DNA of 64,000 bases. Origin: an uncultured Methylophilaceae bacterium. Its GTDB lineage: Bacteria > Pseudomonadota > Gammaproteobacteria > Burkholderiales > Methylophilaceae. The notes beneath the pieces were generated by a model. That model worked only from the letters and a program-made list of their open reading frames with translations. It was not told the DNA's origin and did not search any database. The stretch is taken from positions 1 through 64,000 of the forward strand of contig CAIULB010000021.1 in the NCBI GenBank assembly GCA_903899965.1, written 5' to 3'. Both the position numbers and the translations under genes were made by a program. Below, one piece after another: positions 32,630 to 41,651 of the stretch. The stretch's first letter is position 1, and each line of letters starts with the position of its first letter.

Positions 32630-33258
32630 GTAATATTGATCAATTTGTTGCTGGGTACGAGCGCTTCCACGAAAATTATTTCGCTGGTGAAACGCCGTTG
32701 TTTGGTGAATTAAGCCAAGGTCAAAACCCTAGCACGATGATTATTGCTTGTTCAGACTCGCGCGTAGATCCAGCGATTGTAATGGATGCAAAGCCAGGTG
32801 ATTTATTTGTTGTTCGTAATGTTGCTAACCTTGTACCGCCTTATGAAAAGGGCGGTGGTTACCATGGTGTGAGTGCTGCGCTTGAGTTTGGTGTGTGTGG
32901 TTTGGGTGTTCGCCATATTATGGTGATGGGACATAGGCAGTGCGGAGGCATAAAAGCCTTAACTGAAGGCGTTCCGGAGGGGATTGACGGTGAATTTATT
33001 CGCCCTTGGGTGAGCATGGCTAGTCATGCTTATCGCCGCGTAAAAGCTGATTTTCCAAATGCGAGTGCTGCAGAAATGGGATGCCATTGTGAGCTGGCAG
33101 GCATTCTTGTCTCGCTAGAAAATTTAGCAACCTTCCCGTTTATTAAAGAACGTATCGATGCAGGAACATTAACCTTGCATGGTTGGTATTTCGATATTGA
33201 AAATGGTGTCATGTCTGCTTATGATCCCAAAACATTAAAATTTTCACCATTGTTATAA
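32620..33258 (+). CDS. can: Beta-class carbonic anhydrase
   Basis: Zinc enzyme interconverting CO2 and bicarbonate in the cytoplasm. The 212-residue protein carries the zinc and catalytic motifs of the beta class: ACSDSRVDP (Cys, Asp, Arg) and MGHRQCGGI (His, Cys). AGGAG ends four bases before the ATG at 32620. A second ATG at 32626 would give an ATGA overlap with the upstream stop and ten-base spacing, so both starts are possible and differ by two residues. Bicarbonate supply for carboxylases such as those in purine and anaplerotic metabolism is a plausible role. Confidence 0.95.
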   Translation: MRMSNIDQFVAGYERFHENYFAGETPLFGELSQGQNPSTMIIACSDSRVDPAIVMDAKPGDLFVVRNVANLVPPYEKGGGYHGVSAALEFGVCGLGVRHIMVMGHRQCGGIKALTEGVPEGIDGEFIRPWVSMASHAYRRVKADFPNASAAEMGCHCELAGILVSLENLATFPFIKERIDAGTLTLHGWYFDIENGVMSAYDPKTLKFSPLL

Positions 33259-33285
33259 TTTTTAAAAACTGCTTAAGGAAAAACG

Positions 33286-33810
33286 ATGTCATTAAGTAAC
33301 GTGCCTGCGGGCAAAGATGTTCCAAATGATTTTAACGTCATTATTGAAATCCCAATGCGTGGCGAACCAATCAAGTTTGAAGTAGATAAAGAGTCTGGTG
33401 CAATTTTTGTTGATCGTTTCATGGGAACTTCTATGCATTACCCATGTAACTATGGCTATATTCCGCAAACGCTTTCAGAAGATGGGGATCCAACAGACGT
33501 GCTTGTCATTACGCCTATTCCATTGCAGCCTGGTGTTGTGATTCGTTGCCGTGCCATTGGTGTGTTGATGATGGAAGATGAGTCGGGCATGGACGCTAAA
33601 GTATTAGCTGTGCCAGTAGATAAAATCTGCCCACAATACAAAAACGTAAAAAGCTATGAAGATATCCCTGACTTCCAATTAGCCCCGATTGCACATTTCT
33701 TTGAACATTACAAAGATTTGGAAAAAGGTAAATGGGTTAAGGTCGGCCAATGGCAAGGTGTCGATGCTGCTAAAGCAGAAATTGTTGCTAGCGTAGCACG
33801 CGCTAAATAA
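33286..33810 (+). CDS. ppa: Inorganic pyrophosphatase (family I)
   Basis: Hydrolyses pyrophosphate released in biosynthesis. The 174-residue length is typical of bacterial hexameric enzymes. Conserved elements are the [16 protein letters not shown] opening, [19 protein letters not shown], and the signature DGDPTDVLV with metal-binding aspartates. An AAGGA precedes the ATG. A bidirectional terminator follows. Confidence 0.97.
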   Translation: MSLSNVPAGKDVPNDFNVIIEIPMRGEPIKFEVDKESGAIFVDRFMGTSMHYPCNYGYIPQTLSEDGDPTDVLVITPIPLQPGVVIRCRAIGVLMMEDESGMDAKVLAVPVDKICPQYKNVKSYEDIPDFQLAPIAHFFEHYKDLEKGKWVKVGQWQGVDAAKAEIVASVARAK

Positions 33811-33833
33811 TTAAAGATCCAGCTTTTGATAGG

Positions 33834-33864
33834 AAAAAAGGCCACTTTTAAGTGGCCTTTTTTT
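33834..33864. terminator. Bidirectional intrinsic terminator between ppa and the DUF721 gene
   Basis: Stem GGCCACTT (33840-33847) pairs with AAGTGGCC (33850-33857) around TT, flanked by a run of six A on the left and seven T on the right. It works in both orientations and serves the convergent ppa and DUF721 genes; the T-run touches the DUF721 stop codon. Confidence 0.9.
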
Positions 33865-34294
33865 AGGTGCGCTTTGAAAGTCTGGTTAATGCGTCGCCCA
33901 GTTCAGAACCCTCTAATTGTTTGGCTAAAGACTGGAGCGCGCTTGAGGCATTTTCGCTGATATGTCGAGAGGGCTTTGTTACTTTATCTTGTTTGGATTG
34001 AACATCAACCTGCACTCTGATGGAAGTTACTTCCACACCTTGCTTTTGTAACTTGCTAATCAGACTAGGCAATAAAAGCTTAATTTTTGCGGCAATTGCA
34101 CCATTTTCAACATGCACAGTCAGACGTTTGTGTTGAATATTGCCTGCTTGCGTATAAGACTTTAGTTGAGCCGGGACAATTTCGTTCCAAATTTTTTGGA
34201 TGGAAGTCAGTTCTTTGGCTTTTTCAGCCATTTTTGAAAGTGCGCTGTTTTTAAGTATTGCATTGATTAATTGCAAAATTAAGCCCTCGCACAT
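33863..34294 (-). CDS. DUF721/DciA-like protein
   Basis: A 143-residue protein with the DUF721 core: IQKIWNEIVPAQLKSYTQ, then a KRLTVHVENGAIAAKIK segment followed by a leucine-rich helix and a beta strand (SIRVQVDV). In bacteria without DnaC, DUF721 proteins (DciA) help load the replicative helicase; that role is inferred for this one. The ATG at 34294 has a poor ribosome site. A TTG six codons later (34276), with GAGG seven bases upstream, is a credible alternative start. It is divergent from secA, a pairing often seen near lpxC/secA in proteobacteria. Confidence 0.75.
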   Translation of the reverse strand: MCEGLILQLINAILKNSALSKMAEKAKELTSIQKIWNEIVPAQLKSYTQAGNIQHKRLTVHVENGAIAAKIKLLLPSLISKLQKQGVEVTSIRVQVDVQSKQDKVTKPSRHISENASSALQSLAKQLEGSELGDALTRLSKRT

Positions 34295-34444
34295 GTGAAA
34301 TTTAAAAATGGTGAATTGTTGCTGTTGCTATTATATCGTCTGCTAGGATCTTCGTGTTTTAAGTGTCGTTCTAATGGCTGCCGAGAGGCGGCTTGATTAT
34401 GGTAAAATCGCAAGAATTTGTTTTCAAGTCAACCTTAAAGAAGG

Positions 34445-34460
34445 TTCCGCGATAGCGGAA
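34445..34460 (+). promoter_or_regulatory. Stem-loop in the secA leader
   Basis: Arms TTCCGC (34445-34450) and GCGGAA (34455-34460) form a perfect six-base stem closed by the tetraloop GATA, ending 14 bases before the secA ATG. The 3' arm contains GGAA, part of the only purine-rich tract near the start, so folding could affect ribosome access. A -10-like TAAAAT lies upstream at 34403-34408 without a clear -35. Confidence 0.4.
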
Positions 34461-34474
34461 GTTGGTGTCACTGT

Positions 34475-37183
34475 ATGTTATCCAAGCTTTTTAGAAAATT
34501 ATTCGGTAGTCGTAACGATCGCCTAGTGAAGCAATATTTTGAGCAGGTGGCTGTGATTAATGCCCTTGAGCCTCAAATGCAAGCATTAAGCGATGAGCAG
34601 TTGCGCGTTAAAACGGAAGAGTTTAAATCTCGTTTCCAAGCGGGCGAAACGCTAGATCAGCTTTTGCCTGAAGCATTCGCTGTGGTGCGTGAAGGCGGTC
34701 GCCGCGTATTCCAAATGCGCCATTTTGATGTGCAATTAATCGGCGGCATGGTGCTTAATGCGGGCAAGATTGCCGAAATGCGTACAGGTGAAGGTAAAAC
34801 ATTGGTGGCGACATTGCCTGCTTATCTGAATGCGCTCACAGGCAAAGGCGTTCATGTAATTACTGTGAATGATTACTTGGCTAAGCGTGACGCTGAGTGG
34901 ATGTCTAGACTTTATAACTTCTTAGGTTTGACGGTTGGCATCAATCTTTCACAAATGCCGCATGATGCTAAGCAACAAGCTTACGCCGCAGACATTACCT
35001 ACGGCACCAACAATGAGTTTGGCTTTGACTACCTTCGTGACAATATGGTGTATACGGCTGAAGAGCGTGTGCAACGTAGCTTAAGCTACGCTTTGATCGA
35101 CGAAGTAGATTCTATTTTGATTGATGAAGCGCGTACGCCGCTCATTATTTCTGGCCAAGCCGATGACAGTATCGATTTGTACAACCAGATGTATGGTATT
35201 GCTGCCCAATTAGTTCGTCAAACAGAAGAGGAAGGCGAAGGCGATTACTGGGTTGATGAAAAAGCACAACAAGTGATTTTGTCTGAAAGCGGCCATGAAC
35301 ATGCAGAACAGTTGCTTGAAAAATCAGGTTTGTTGGCTGAAGGTGCAAGCTTATACGATGCTGCAAGCATCAGCCTTGTCCATCATTTGTACGCATCATT
35401 GCGTGCACAATCTCTATTCCATAAAGATCAGCACTATGTCGTCCGTGATGGACAGATTGTCATCGTTGATGAATTTACAGGTCGTATGATGACTGGCCGC
35501 CGTTGGTCTGATGGCTTGCATCAAGCCGTGGAAGCCAAAGAAGGCGTGACGATTCAAAAAGAAAACCAAACGCTTGCTTCTATTACATTCCAAAACTATT
35601 TCCGTATGTACGGGAAATTGTCTGGCATGACAGGTACTGCGGATACTGAAGCTTACGAATTCAACCAAATTTACGGTTTAGAAACAGTTGTCATTCCAAC
35701 GCATCGCATCATGCAACGTAAAGACCAAATGGATAAGGTCTATCGTACTGCGCGTGAAAAATACAATGCGGTGATTGAAGATATTAAAGAGTGCCAAGGT
35801 CGTGGTCAGCCAGTATTAGTAGGCACTACTTCAATTGAAAACTCTGAACTGATTGCTGAGTTGCTGATTAAAGCTAAATTAGAACATCAAGTATTGAACG
35901 CAAAACAACATGAACGCGAAGCGCATATCATTGTGCAAGCAGGTCGTCCTGGTGTGATTACCATTGCAACCAATATGGCGGGTCGTGGTACTGACATTGT
36001 GCTTGGGGGTAATCCAGAGCCTGAGATTGACCTTGTGCGGGCTGATGAATCACTTTCCGCCGCTGAAAAACAAGCTAAAATTGCGACGATTAAAGCTGAA
36101 TGGCAGCTGCGCCACGATGCAGTATTGGCGGCAGGTGGTTTGCATATCATAGGCACTGAGCGCCATGAGTCTCGCCGTGTGGATAATCAATTGCGCGGCC
36201 GTTCTGGTCGTCAAGGCGACACAGGTTCTAGTCGTTTTTACTTATCTCTTGAAGATCAATTATTGCGTATTTTTGCATCAGATCGCGTTTCAGCAATCAT
36301 GGAGCGTCTCAAAATGCCTGAAGGCGAAGCGATTGAGCATCCTTGGGTGACGCGTGCAATTGAAAATGCGCAGCGTAAAGTAGAAGGTCGCAACTTCGAT
36401 ATTCGGAAGCAACTTTTGGAATACGATGATGTAGCCAACGATCAGCGTAAAGTGATTTACGAGCAACGTAATGAGTTGTTAGAAGTGACGGACGTAGGTG
36501 AAACCATTTCAGCGATGCGTCATGACGTGATTGATAACATGGTTTCAACTTATGTTCCGCCAGGCAGCGTAGAAGAGCAGTGGGATGTTGCTTCGCTAGA
36601 GAAGGTTTTGCAGGGTGAGTTTAATCTTCAACTTCCATTGCAAAAAATGCTGGAAGAAAGTCCAGATTTACATGAAGAAACATTACGCGAAACTATCCAA
36701 AATGCTGCGGAAGAAGCTTACGCAGGGAAAGAAGAAATGGCTGGTGCGGATACTATGCGTCAGTTTGAACGTGCAGTGATGTTGCAAAGTTTGGACAATC
36801 ATTGGCGTGAGCACTTGGCTGGTTTGGATCATTTGCGTCAAGGCATTCATTTACGTTCTTATGCACAAAAGAATCCTAAGCAAGAATATAAACGCGAAGC
36901 TTTTGAGCTATTTGGCGCGTTGTTAGATACGGTTAAACACGAAGTGACGCAAGTAACGATGCAAGTTCAAGTTAAGAATGCTGCTGATTTAGAAGCCGTT
37001 GAAAAGCCAACAGAGCTTGAGAACGTGCAATATCAACATACTGATTACGACGAGGCTTTAGCTTCGCCAGAATCAGAAGATGGTGCGCCATTTGAACGTG
37101 AAGGCGTGAAGATTGGCCGTAATGACCCTTGTCCTTGTGGCTCAGGTCAAAAGTACAAACAATGTCACGGAAAATTGAGCTAA
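34475..37183 (+). CDS. secA: Preprotein translocase ATPase SecA
   Basis: Motor ATPase that drives unfolded preproteins through SecYEG. The 902-residue protein is complete. It has Walker A ([14 protein letters not shown]), the DEAD-like [18 protein letters not shown], the preprotein crosslinking region, [13 protein letters not shown], and [20 protein letters not shown] of the second nucleotide-binding fold. The C-terminal zinc-binding tail [14 protein letters not shown] indicates SecB/ribosome-binding capacity. The ribosome site is weak and a stem-loop lies just upstream. A DUF1289 gene follows three bases after the stop. Confidence 0.98.
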   Translation: MLSKLFRKLFGSRNDRLVKQYFEQVAVINALEPQMQALSDEQLRVKTEEFKSRFQAGETLDQLLPEAFAVVREGGRRVFQMRHFDVQLIGGMVLNAGKIAEMRTGEGKTLVATLPAYLNALTGKGVHVITVNDYLAKRDAEWMSRLYNFLGLTVGINLSQMPHDAKQQAYAADITYGTNNEFGFDYLRDNMVYTAEERVQRSLSYALIDEVDSILIDEARTPLIISGQADDSIDLYNQMYGIAAQLVRQTEEEGEGDYWVDEKAQQVILSESGHEHAEQLLEKSGLLAEGASLYDAASISLVHHLYASLRAQSLFHKDQHYVVRDGQIVIVDEFTGRMMTGRRWSDGLHQAVEAKEGVTIQKENQTLASITFQNYFRMYGKLSGMTGTADTEAYEFNQIYGLETVVIPTHRIMQRKDQMDKVYRTAREKYNAVIEDIKECQGRGQPVLVGTTSIENSELIAELLIKAKLEHQVLNAKQHEREAHIIVQAGRPGVITIATNMAGRGTDIVLGGNPEPEIDLVRADESLSAAEKQAKIATIKAEWQLRHDAVLAAGGLHIIGTERHESRRVDNQLRGRSGRQGDTGSSRFYLSLEDQLLRIFASDRVSAIMERLKMPEGEAIEHPWVTRAIENAQRKVEGRNFDIRKQLLEYDDVANDQRKVIYEQRNELLEVTDVGETISAMRHDVIDNMVSTYVPPGSVEEQWDVASLEKVLQGEFNLQLPLQKMLEESPDLHEETLRETIQNAAEEAYAGKEEMAGADTMRQFERAVMLQSLDNHWREHLAGLDHLRQGIHLRSYAQKNPKQEYKREAFELFGALLDTVKHEVTQVTMQVQVKNAADLEAVEKPTELENVQYQHTDYDEALASPESEDGAPFEREGVKIGRNDPCPCGSGQKYKQCHGKLS

Positions 37184-37186
37184 ATT

Positions 37187-37372
37187 ATGGGTATTGAAGA
37201 TATCGTTTCGCCTTGTATTGGCGTGTGTGCAATCAATGATAGTAATGGTTTTTGCCAAGGCTGTTATCGCACTGTTGAAGAGATTCGTGAATGGTGGAAT
37301 ATGACCGACGAAGAACGAGAGAAAGTGATGGGCGCTTTAGACCAGCGTTTGCTGGATAACACGACCTTCTAA
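37187..37372 (+). CDS. DUF1289 small cysteine-rich protein
   Basis: A 61-residue protein with four cysteines arranged as SPCIGVCAI and GFCQGCYRT, followed by IREWWNMTDEER. This is the DUF1289 pattern: a small protein with a probable metal-binding cysteine cluster and a conserved tryptophan segment. Function unknown; family members are often encoded next to housekeeping genes in proteobacteria. It starts three bases after secA and is followed by a terminator, so it is the last gene of the secA transcript. Confidence 0.88.
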   Translation: MGIEDIVSPCIGVCAINDSNGFCQGCYRTVEEIREWWNMTDEEREKVMGALDQRLLDNTTF

Positions 37373-37374
37373 AT

Positions 37375-37402
37375 AAAAAGCGGCTTTAAAGCCGCTTTTT
37401 TT
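37375..37402 (+). terminator. Intrinsic terminator after secA-DUF1289
   Basis: A perfect 26-base palindrome (37375-37400) with core GCGGCTTTAAAGCCGC, flanked by five A on the left and a T-run on the right. It lies two bases after the DUF1289 stop. Confidence 0.92.
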
Positions 37403-37488
37403 ATGCCGATGATGTATGTTTTATTTCATGCAAGTTTTATGTATCGGTTAAAATCTTATTAATACATTTATGATTTAGAGCTCAAAAA

Positions 37489-38718
37489 ATGCCAGTTAAC
37501 TTATCAGCGCCACAAGCCAACTCTTTATTGCCTGTGAAAGGCGTCCAGCTAGGGTTTGCTGAGGCTAATATTCGCAAGAAAAACCGCAAAGATGTATTGG
37601 TGATTAAGCTCAGTGAAGGTACACGTGTTGTTGGTGTATTTACCAAAAATCAATTTTGCGCTGCGCCAGTAACTTTGTGTAAAGAGCACCTTACTAGCGG
37701 CAACGAAATTCGGGCTTTAGTAGTTAATACGGGTAATGCCAATGCTGGCACTGGTGAGCCGGGCATGCAGCATGCCAAGCAAACTTGTGTGGCGTTAGCT
37801 GACTTATTGGAAGCGAAGTCTGCATCACAAATTTTACCGTTTTCTACAGGTGTTATTTTAGAGCCCTTGCCTGTGGAGCGCTTGATTGCAGGTCTGCCAG
37901 CTTGCATTGAGAACCTAAAGGAAGATAACTGGCTCAATGCTGCAGAAGCGATTATGACCACTGATATTGTGGCTAAGGGCTACTCAAAACAAATCTCATT
38001 GGGCGGCAAGACGATTACCATTACAGGTATTTCTAAAGGCTCAGGCATGATTCACCCCAATATGGCGACCATGTTGGGTTACATTGCAACCGATGCGGCC
38101 ATCAGTCAGCAAGCGTTAGAGCAGTTGATTGATTATGCTGTCAATCGCTCATTTAATTGCATTACTGTCGATGGTGATACATCCACTAATGATTCCTTGA
38201 TTTTGATGGCGACAGGTCAATCTGGTATCGCTGAGATTCAAGCAGGCACGGCGGATTATCTTGCTCTTCGCGATACCATGACTGAAGTTGCAACATTATT
38301 GGCGCAAGCCATTGTCCGTGATGGTGAAGGTGCTACAAAGTTTATGACGGTGCAAGTGGAGGCTGGTCGTGATGTCGAAGAGTGTCGTAAGGTGGCTTAT
38401 GCCATTTCGCATTCTCCACTGATTAAAACGGCTTTCTTTGCATCAGACCCTAATTTAGGCCGTATCTTGGCGGCAATTGGTTACGCTGGTGTTGATAGTT
38501 TAGACGTGAATACTATGCAGCTTTATTTAGGCGATGTGTTGGTTGCTGAAAACGGAGGTCGTGCACAAGCCTATCAAGAAGCGCAGGGTGCGGCGGTGAT
38601 GAAAGAGCCAGAGATTTTAGTGCGCGTCGTGCTTAATCGCGGTGAAGCCAGTGCAACCGTTTGGACTTGCGACTTCTCATACGATTACGTAAAAATTAAT
38701 GCGGATTATCGCTCTTAA
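37489..38718 (+). CDS. argJ: Glutamate N-acetyltransferase / amino-acid acetyltransferase ArgJ
   Basis: Transfers the acetyl group from N-acetylornithine to glutamate, recycling acetyl groups in arginine synthesis; some members also use acetyl-CoA. The 409-residue precursor has the self-cleavage segment [14 protein letters not shown], where the threonine of ATML becomes the N-terminal nucleophile of the beta chain. It also has the [11 protein letters not shown] oxyanion-region motif. Having both argJ and an argA in one genome suggests the cyclic pathway, with ArgA supplying net N-acetylglutamate. No argA-like palindrome is seen upstream. Confidence 0.96.
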   Translation: MPVNLSAPQANSLLPVKGVQLGFAEANIRKKNRKDVLVIKLSEGTRVVGVFTKNQFCAAPVTLCKEHLTSGNEIRALVVNTGNANAGTGEPGMQHAKQTCVALADLLEAKSASQILPFSTGVILEPLPVERLIAGLPACIENLKEDNWLNAAEAIMTTDIVAKGYSKQISLGGKTITITGISKGSGMIHPNMATMLGYIATDAAISQQALEQLIDYAVNRSFNCITVDGDTSTNDSLILMATGQSGIAEIQAGTADYLALRDTMTEVATLLAQAIVRDGEGATKFMTVQVEAGRDVEECRKVAYAISHSPLIKTAFFASDPNLGRILAAIGYAGVDSLDVNTMQLYLGDVLVAENGGRAQAYQEAQGAAVMKEPEILVRVVLNRGEASATVWTCDFSYDYVKINADYRS

Positions 38719-38720
38719 TT

Positions 38721-39599
38721 ATGGCGAATATTGAAAGCCTAGTTAATCGTGCGGAGTCTCTTTTAGAAAGGCTTTCAGCTTATCTGTCAGCAAATCAGCA
38801 GGAAGTTGATTGGCATGCTTTGGCTTGGCGCTGGCAAATCATGAATGGCCGAGGTTATCTGCAAGCAGTTCCACATCCCCACCAAATCAAGCTTGAAGCC
38901 ATTTGCAATGTGGATGCCCAAAAAGCTGAAGTTGTGCGTAACACAGCGCAATTTGTGGGTGGCTTTCCTGCGAACAATGTTTTGCTAACGGGCGCGCGGG
39001 GCACGGGAAAATCCACCTTGGTGAAAGCGTTGCTGAGTGAGTTTGCAAAAGATGGATTGCGTATTGTTGAGGTTGATAAACAAGACTTAGTTGCCTTGCC
39101 TGAGATTATTAGTTTGCTTCGGGCTAGGCCTGAGCGATTTATTATATTTTGTGATGACCTTTCTTTTGAAGCGACAGACCCAGGGTACAAAGCTCTTAAA
39201 GTGGTACTTGATGGTTCGATTGCAACCACTTCAGATAATGTCGTCGTCTATGCCACATCAAACCGTCGCCACCTCATGCCTGAATACATGGCGGAAAACT
39301 TAGAAACCCAGTATGTGGGTGAAGAAATTCATCCAGGTGAAACCTCGGAAGAAAAGATCTCGTTGTCGGAGCGTTTTGGTTTGTGGTTTTCTTTTTACGC
39401 GTTTGACCAAGATGAATATTTAACAGTCGCAGCTTATTGGTTAGCCCAATATGGCATTGCTAAAATGAACGACGAGGTAAGACGTGCTGCATTAACTTTT
39501 TCTTTAACGCGCGGCGCCCGAAGTGGCCGTGTTGCCTATCAATTCGCACGTGACTATGCTGGCCGTCAGGCTTTGGCTAATCAAAAGTCAGCATCTTGA
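38721..39599 (+). CDS. DUF815 family ATPase
   Basis: A 292-residue AAA-type ATPase of the DUF815 family. Walker A is GARGTGKSTLVK in the middle of the protein and Walker B is FIIFCDDLSF. A sensor-like VVYATSNRRHLMP segment and a SERFGLWFSFYAFDQDEYL region follow. The partner and substrate are unknown. The ATG follows the argJ stop by two bases and its own stop overlaps the TTG start of the Nudix-ThiE gene, so argJ, this gene and the fusion gene appear to be one unit. Confidence 0.88.
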   Translation: MANIESLVNRAESLLERLSAYLSANQQEVDWHALAWRWQIMNGRGYLQAVPHPHQIKLEAICNVDAQKAEVVRNTAQFVGGFPANNVLLTGARGTGKSTLVKALLSEFAKDGLRIVEVDKQDLVALPEIISLLRARPERFIIFCDDLSFEATDPGYKALKVVLDGSIATTSDNVVVYATSNRRHLMPEYMAENLETQYVGEEIHPGETSEEKISLSERFGLWFSFYAFDQDEYLTVAAYWLAQYGIAKMNDEVRRAALTFSLTRGARSGRVAYQFARDYAGRQALANQKSAS

Positions 39600-40537
39600 A
39601 CGCTCACAAAGTGGTCCACGCCGCAGTAGCAGTTTTGATGCGCGAAGATGGGATGGTCTTATTGGGTAATCGTCCCGCAGGGAAGTCTTGGGCTGGCTGG
39701 TGGGAGTTCCCAGGCGGTAAGATTGAAGACGGCGAAACGCCCCTTGAAGCCCTGCAACGTGAGTTAGATGAAGAGCTTGGGGTTCGAGCTACTGAAGTCT
39801 ATCCATGGCTTGTTCGTACTTTTGATTACCCAGAAAAAACTGTCAAACTTAACTTCTTTATCGTGAAGTCATGGCAAGGCGAGCCTGCTGGGCGTGAAGG
39901 TCAGCAACTTAGTTGGCAAAACCCTGCAGGATTAACGGTTGAGCCTATGTTGCCTGCAAACACACCTATTCTAAGTGCTTTAAGTTTGCCGCCGGTTTAC
40001 GCAATTACTAATCTGCAAGAGATGGGTGAAGTACCTTTTTTCAAGGCTTTATCACTTCAATTAGAAAATGGATTGAAGTTGATCCAAGTGCGTGAAAAAC
40101 AATTGAGTCGAGAGGCATTAATTGCATTTGCCCATAAAATAATTGCGGCCGCACGTCCATTGGGCGCTAGAGTACTGATGAACGCAGACTTGGATGATGT
40201 TATTAAAGCAGGTGCGGATGGTATTCATTTGAATAGTAGTGCGCTGATGGAGTTGAGTGATAAGCCTAATGAATTATTGGTCGCAGCTTCTTGTCACAAT
40301 GCTCAAGAAATGGCGAAAGCAGTCCAATTGAATTTAGATTTTGTCATGCTATCTCCAGTATTGCCAACACGCAGCCATCCTGAAACTCAAGGCATCGGCT
40401 GGGAGGCTTTTGCGAAGATGAAGCAAGATTATCCATTGCCTGTTTATGCGCTTGGCGGCATGCAATATTCAGAGCTTAAAAATGCTTGGCAAGCAGGTGG
40501 CCATGGCATCGCCATGCAAAGAGCGCTTTGGGAATAA
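39596..40537 (+). CDS. Nudix hydrolase (MutT-like) fused to a ThiE-like thiamine phosphate synthase domain
   Basis: A 313-residue two-domain protein. The N-terminal half is a MutT-type Nudix hydrolase with the box GGKIEDGETPLEALQREL continuing into DEELG. The C-terminal half (from about residue 130) is a TIM-barrel of the ThiE/TenI family: IQVREKQLSREAL, then VLMNADLDDVIKAGADGIHL and a late ALGGM segment. Such fusions are known in beta- and gammaproteobacteria. Cleaning of oxidised nucleotides is likely; genuine thiamine synthesis is less certain. The start is TTG at 39596, overlapping the previous stop as TTGA; GTG at 39611 is an alternative. Confidence 0.88.
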   Translation: MNAHKVVHAAVAVLMREDGMVLLGNRPAGKSWAGWWEFPGGKIEDGETPLEALQRELDEELGVRATEVYPWLVRTFDYPEKTVKLNFFIVKSWQGEPAGREGQQLSWQNPAGLTVEPMLPANTPILSALSLPPVYAITNLQEMGEVPFFKALSLQLENGLKLIQVREKQLSREALIAFAHKIIAAARPLGARVLMNADLDDVIKAGADGIHLNSSALMELSDKPNELLVAASCHNAQEMAKAVQLNLDFVMLSPVLPTRSHPETQGIGWEAFAKMKQDYPLPVYALGGMQYSELKNAWQAGGHGIAMQRALWE

Positions 40538-40978
40538 ATGAAGAAATATTTTTTACCGCTAGTTTTGTTGACTGCACTAGTTTTTGGGGCGAGTTTTTAT
40601 TTTACTAAGCCAGAATTGCCACTCATTAAGGTTTTGTCTTGTGCTGATATTACTAAGTCATGTGGTAATGAGATGTTGACGGTTCAGTTTGCCGAAAAGC
40701 CGCAAGTGATGAAGCCGCTCCATTTAAATTTACATATTAATCGAGCTGATCGCATCAAAGACGTGCATGTTGATTTTGCGATGCAAGATATGGAAATGGG
40801 CTTAAATCGTTATCGCTTAATCCAGTCGAATCAATCTGGCGATTGGCAAGCGGAGGTGACTTTGCCTCTTTGTGTGCAGGGGCGTAGTGATTGGAATATG
40901 TTGCTTGAGATTGAAGCTGGTGAAAAGGTCCAGCGCTTTCAGTTGCCATTTTCAGCCAAGGCTAATCGCGATAATTAA
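40538..40978 (+). CDS. Membrane-anchored periplasmic protein, YtkA/FixH-like, possibly copper-related
   Basis: A 146-residue protein with an N-terminal hydrophobic anchor (about 5-24) and a beta-rich periplasmic part. Two cysteines follow the anchor (LSCADITKSCGNE). A segment with methionines (DFAMQDMEMGLNRYRL) leads into GDWQAEVTLPLCVQGR. This resembles the short YtkA/FixH-like domain, in which an M-x-M segment is followed by a G-x-W strand; the match is by eye only. It begins immediately after the Nudix-ThiE stop and converges, five bases apart, on a PCuAC-type copper chaperone gene, which supports a metal-related role. Confidence 0.6.
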   Translation: MKKYFLPLVLLTALVFGASFYFTKPELPLIKVLSCADITKSCGNEMLTVQFAEKPQVMKPLHLNLHINRADRIKDVHVDFAMQDMEMGLNRYRLIQSNQSGDWQAEVTLPLCVQGRSDWNMLLEIEAGEKVQRFQLPFSAKANRDN

Positions 40979-40983
40979 CTAGC

Positions 40984-41430
40984 TTATGGCTGTTCAGCAA
41001 GGATGGGGCTGCTCACTGTTGCTAGGCTGTCTTTGCCTGCTTGATTTTTGAAATGCAATGTAAATGAAACGCTTTCGCCCGCTTTTAGCGGTTTCCTCAA
41101 ATCAAATAACATCAAATGAAATCCACCCGGTGTAAGCTTGTTTGGTGTGTTTGCTTTTAAAGCTAATTGATCAAGCATGCGCATTTTCATGACGCCATTT
41201 TCCATGCTCATGCTATGAATTTCTACGCTATCAGTCACGGAGCTTTCTACTTTGATCAAGCTATTGTCTGTTACGCTGGTGATAGTCATATAGGCCGCAC
41301 CTACTTCTTGGCCTTCAGCGGTGGCGCGCACCCAATTATCTGTGATGTTGATTTCGGGTGCTTGTTTGCTGCAGCCTATTAGCATTACCGCCGCCATCGC
41401 TAATACAGAATATAGCGTTTTGTTTAGCAT
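40984..41430 (-). CDS. PCuAC-family periplasmic copper chaperone (lipoprotein)
   Basis: A 148-residue lipoprotein: signal peptide with lipobox LIGC (Cys20), then the PCuAC fold. The NWVRATAEGQEVGAAYMTI opening and the copper-ligand pattern are visible: VEIHSMSMENGVMKMRML followed by GGFHLMLFDL, giving the family's spaced His, Met and HxM ligands. Characterised members deliver Cu(I) to the CuA site of cytochrome oxidase. It is one base upstream-side from yacG on the same strand and converges with the YtkA-like gene. Confidence 0.88.
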   Translation of the reverse strand: MLNKTLYSVLAMAAVMLIGCSKQAPEINITDNWVRATAEGQEVGAAYMTITSVTDNSLIKVESSVTDSVEIHSMSMENGVMKMRMLDQLALKANTPNKLTPGGFHLMLFDLRKPLKAGESVSFTLHFKNQAGKDSLATVSSPILAEQP

Positions 41431-41431
41431 T

Positions 41432-41629
41432 TTAATTCAGACCTTCTGTATCTAAATCATCTGCGGTAATAGGTGCTTCAATGCGATAGCCTTCACTTGC
41501 CCAAATCCCTAAATCAATCATTTTGCATCGCTCAGAACAAAAAGGTCTGAATGCGTTACTAGGACTAAATTCAGAAAGCTCGCCACATTCTGGGCATGGG
41601 ACTAGACGTTTTTTATCGACAGATTGCAT
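41432..41629 (-). CDS. yacG: DNA gyrase inhibitor / zinc-binding protein YacG
   Basis: A 65-residue zinc ribbon-like protein. Ligands are CPECG and, after a short linker, FCSERCKMIDLG, followed by the conserved WASEGYRI segment. E. coli YacG binds GyrB and inhibits gyrase. The gene lies in the order pilD-coaE-zapD-yacG, the conserved arrangement in beta- and gammaproteobacteria, 22 bases downstream of zapD. Confidence 0.93.
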   Translation of the reverse strand: MQSVDKKRLVPCPECGELSEFSPSNAFRPFCSERCKMIDLGIWASEGYRIEAPITADDLDTEGLN

Positions 41630-41651
41630 TGGTAAGTAAATTTAGAAGGAA

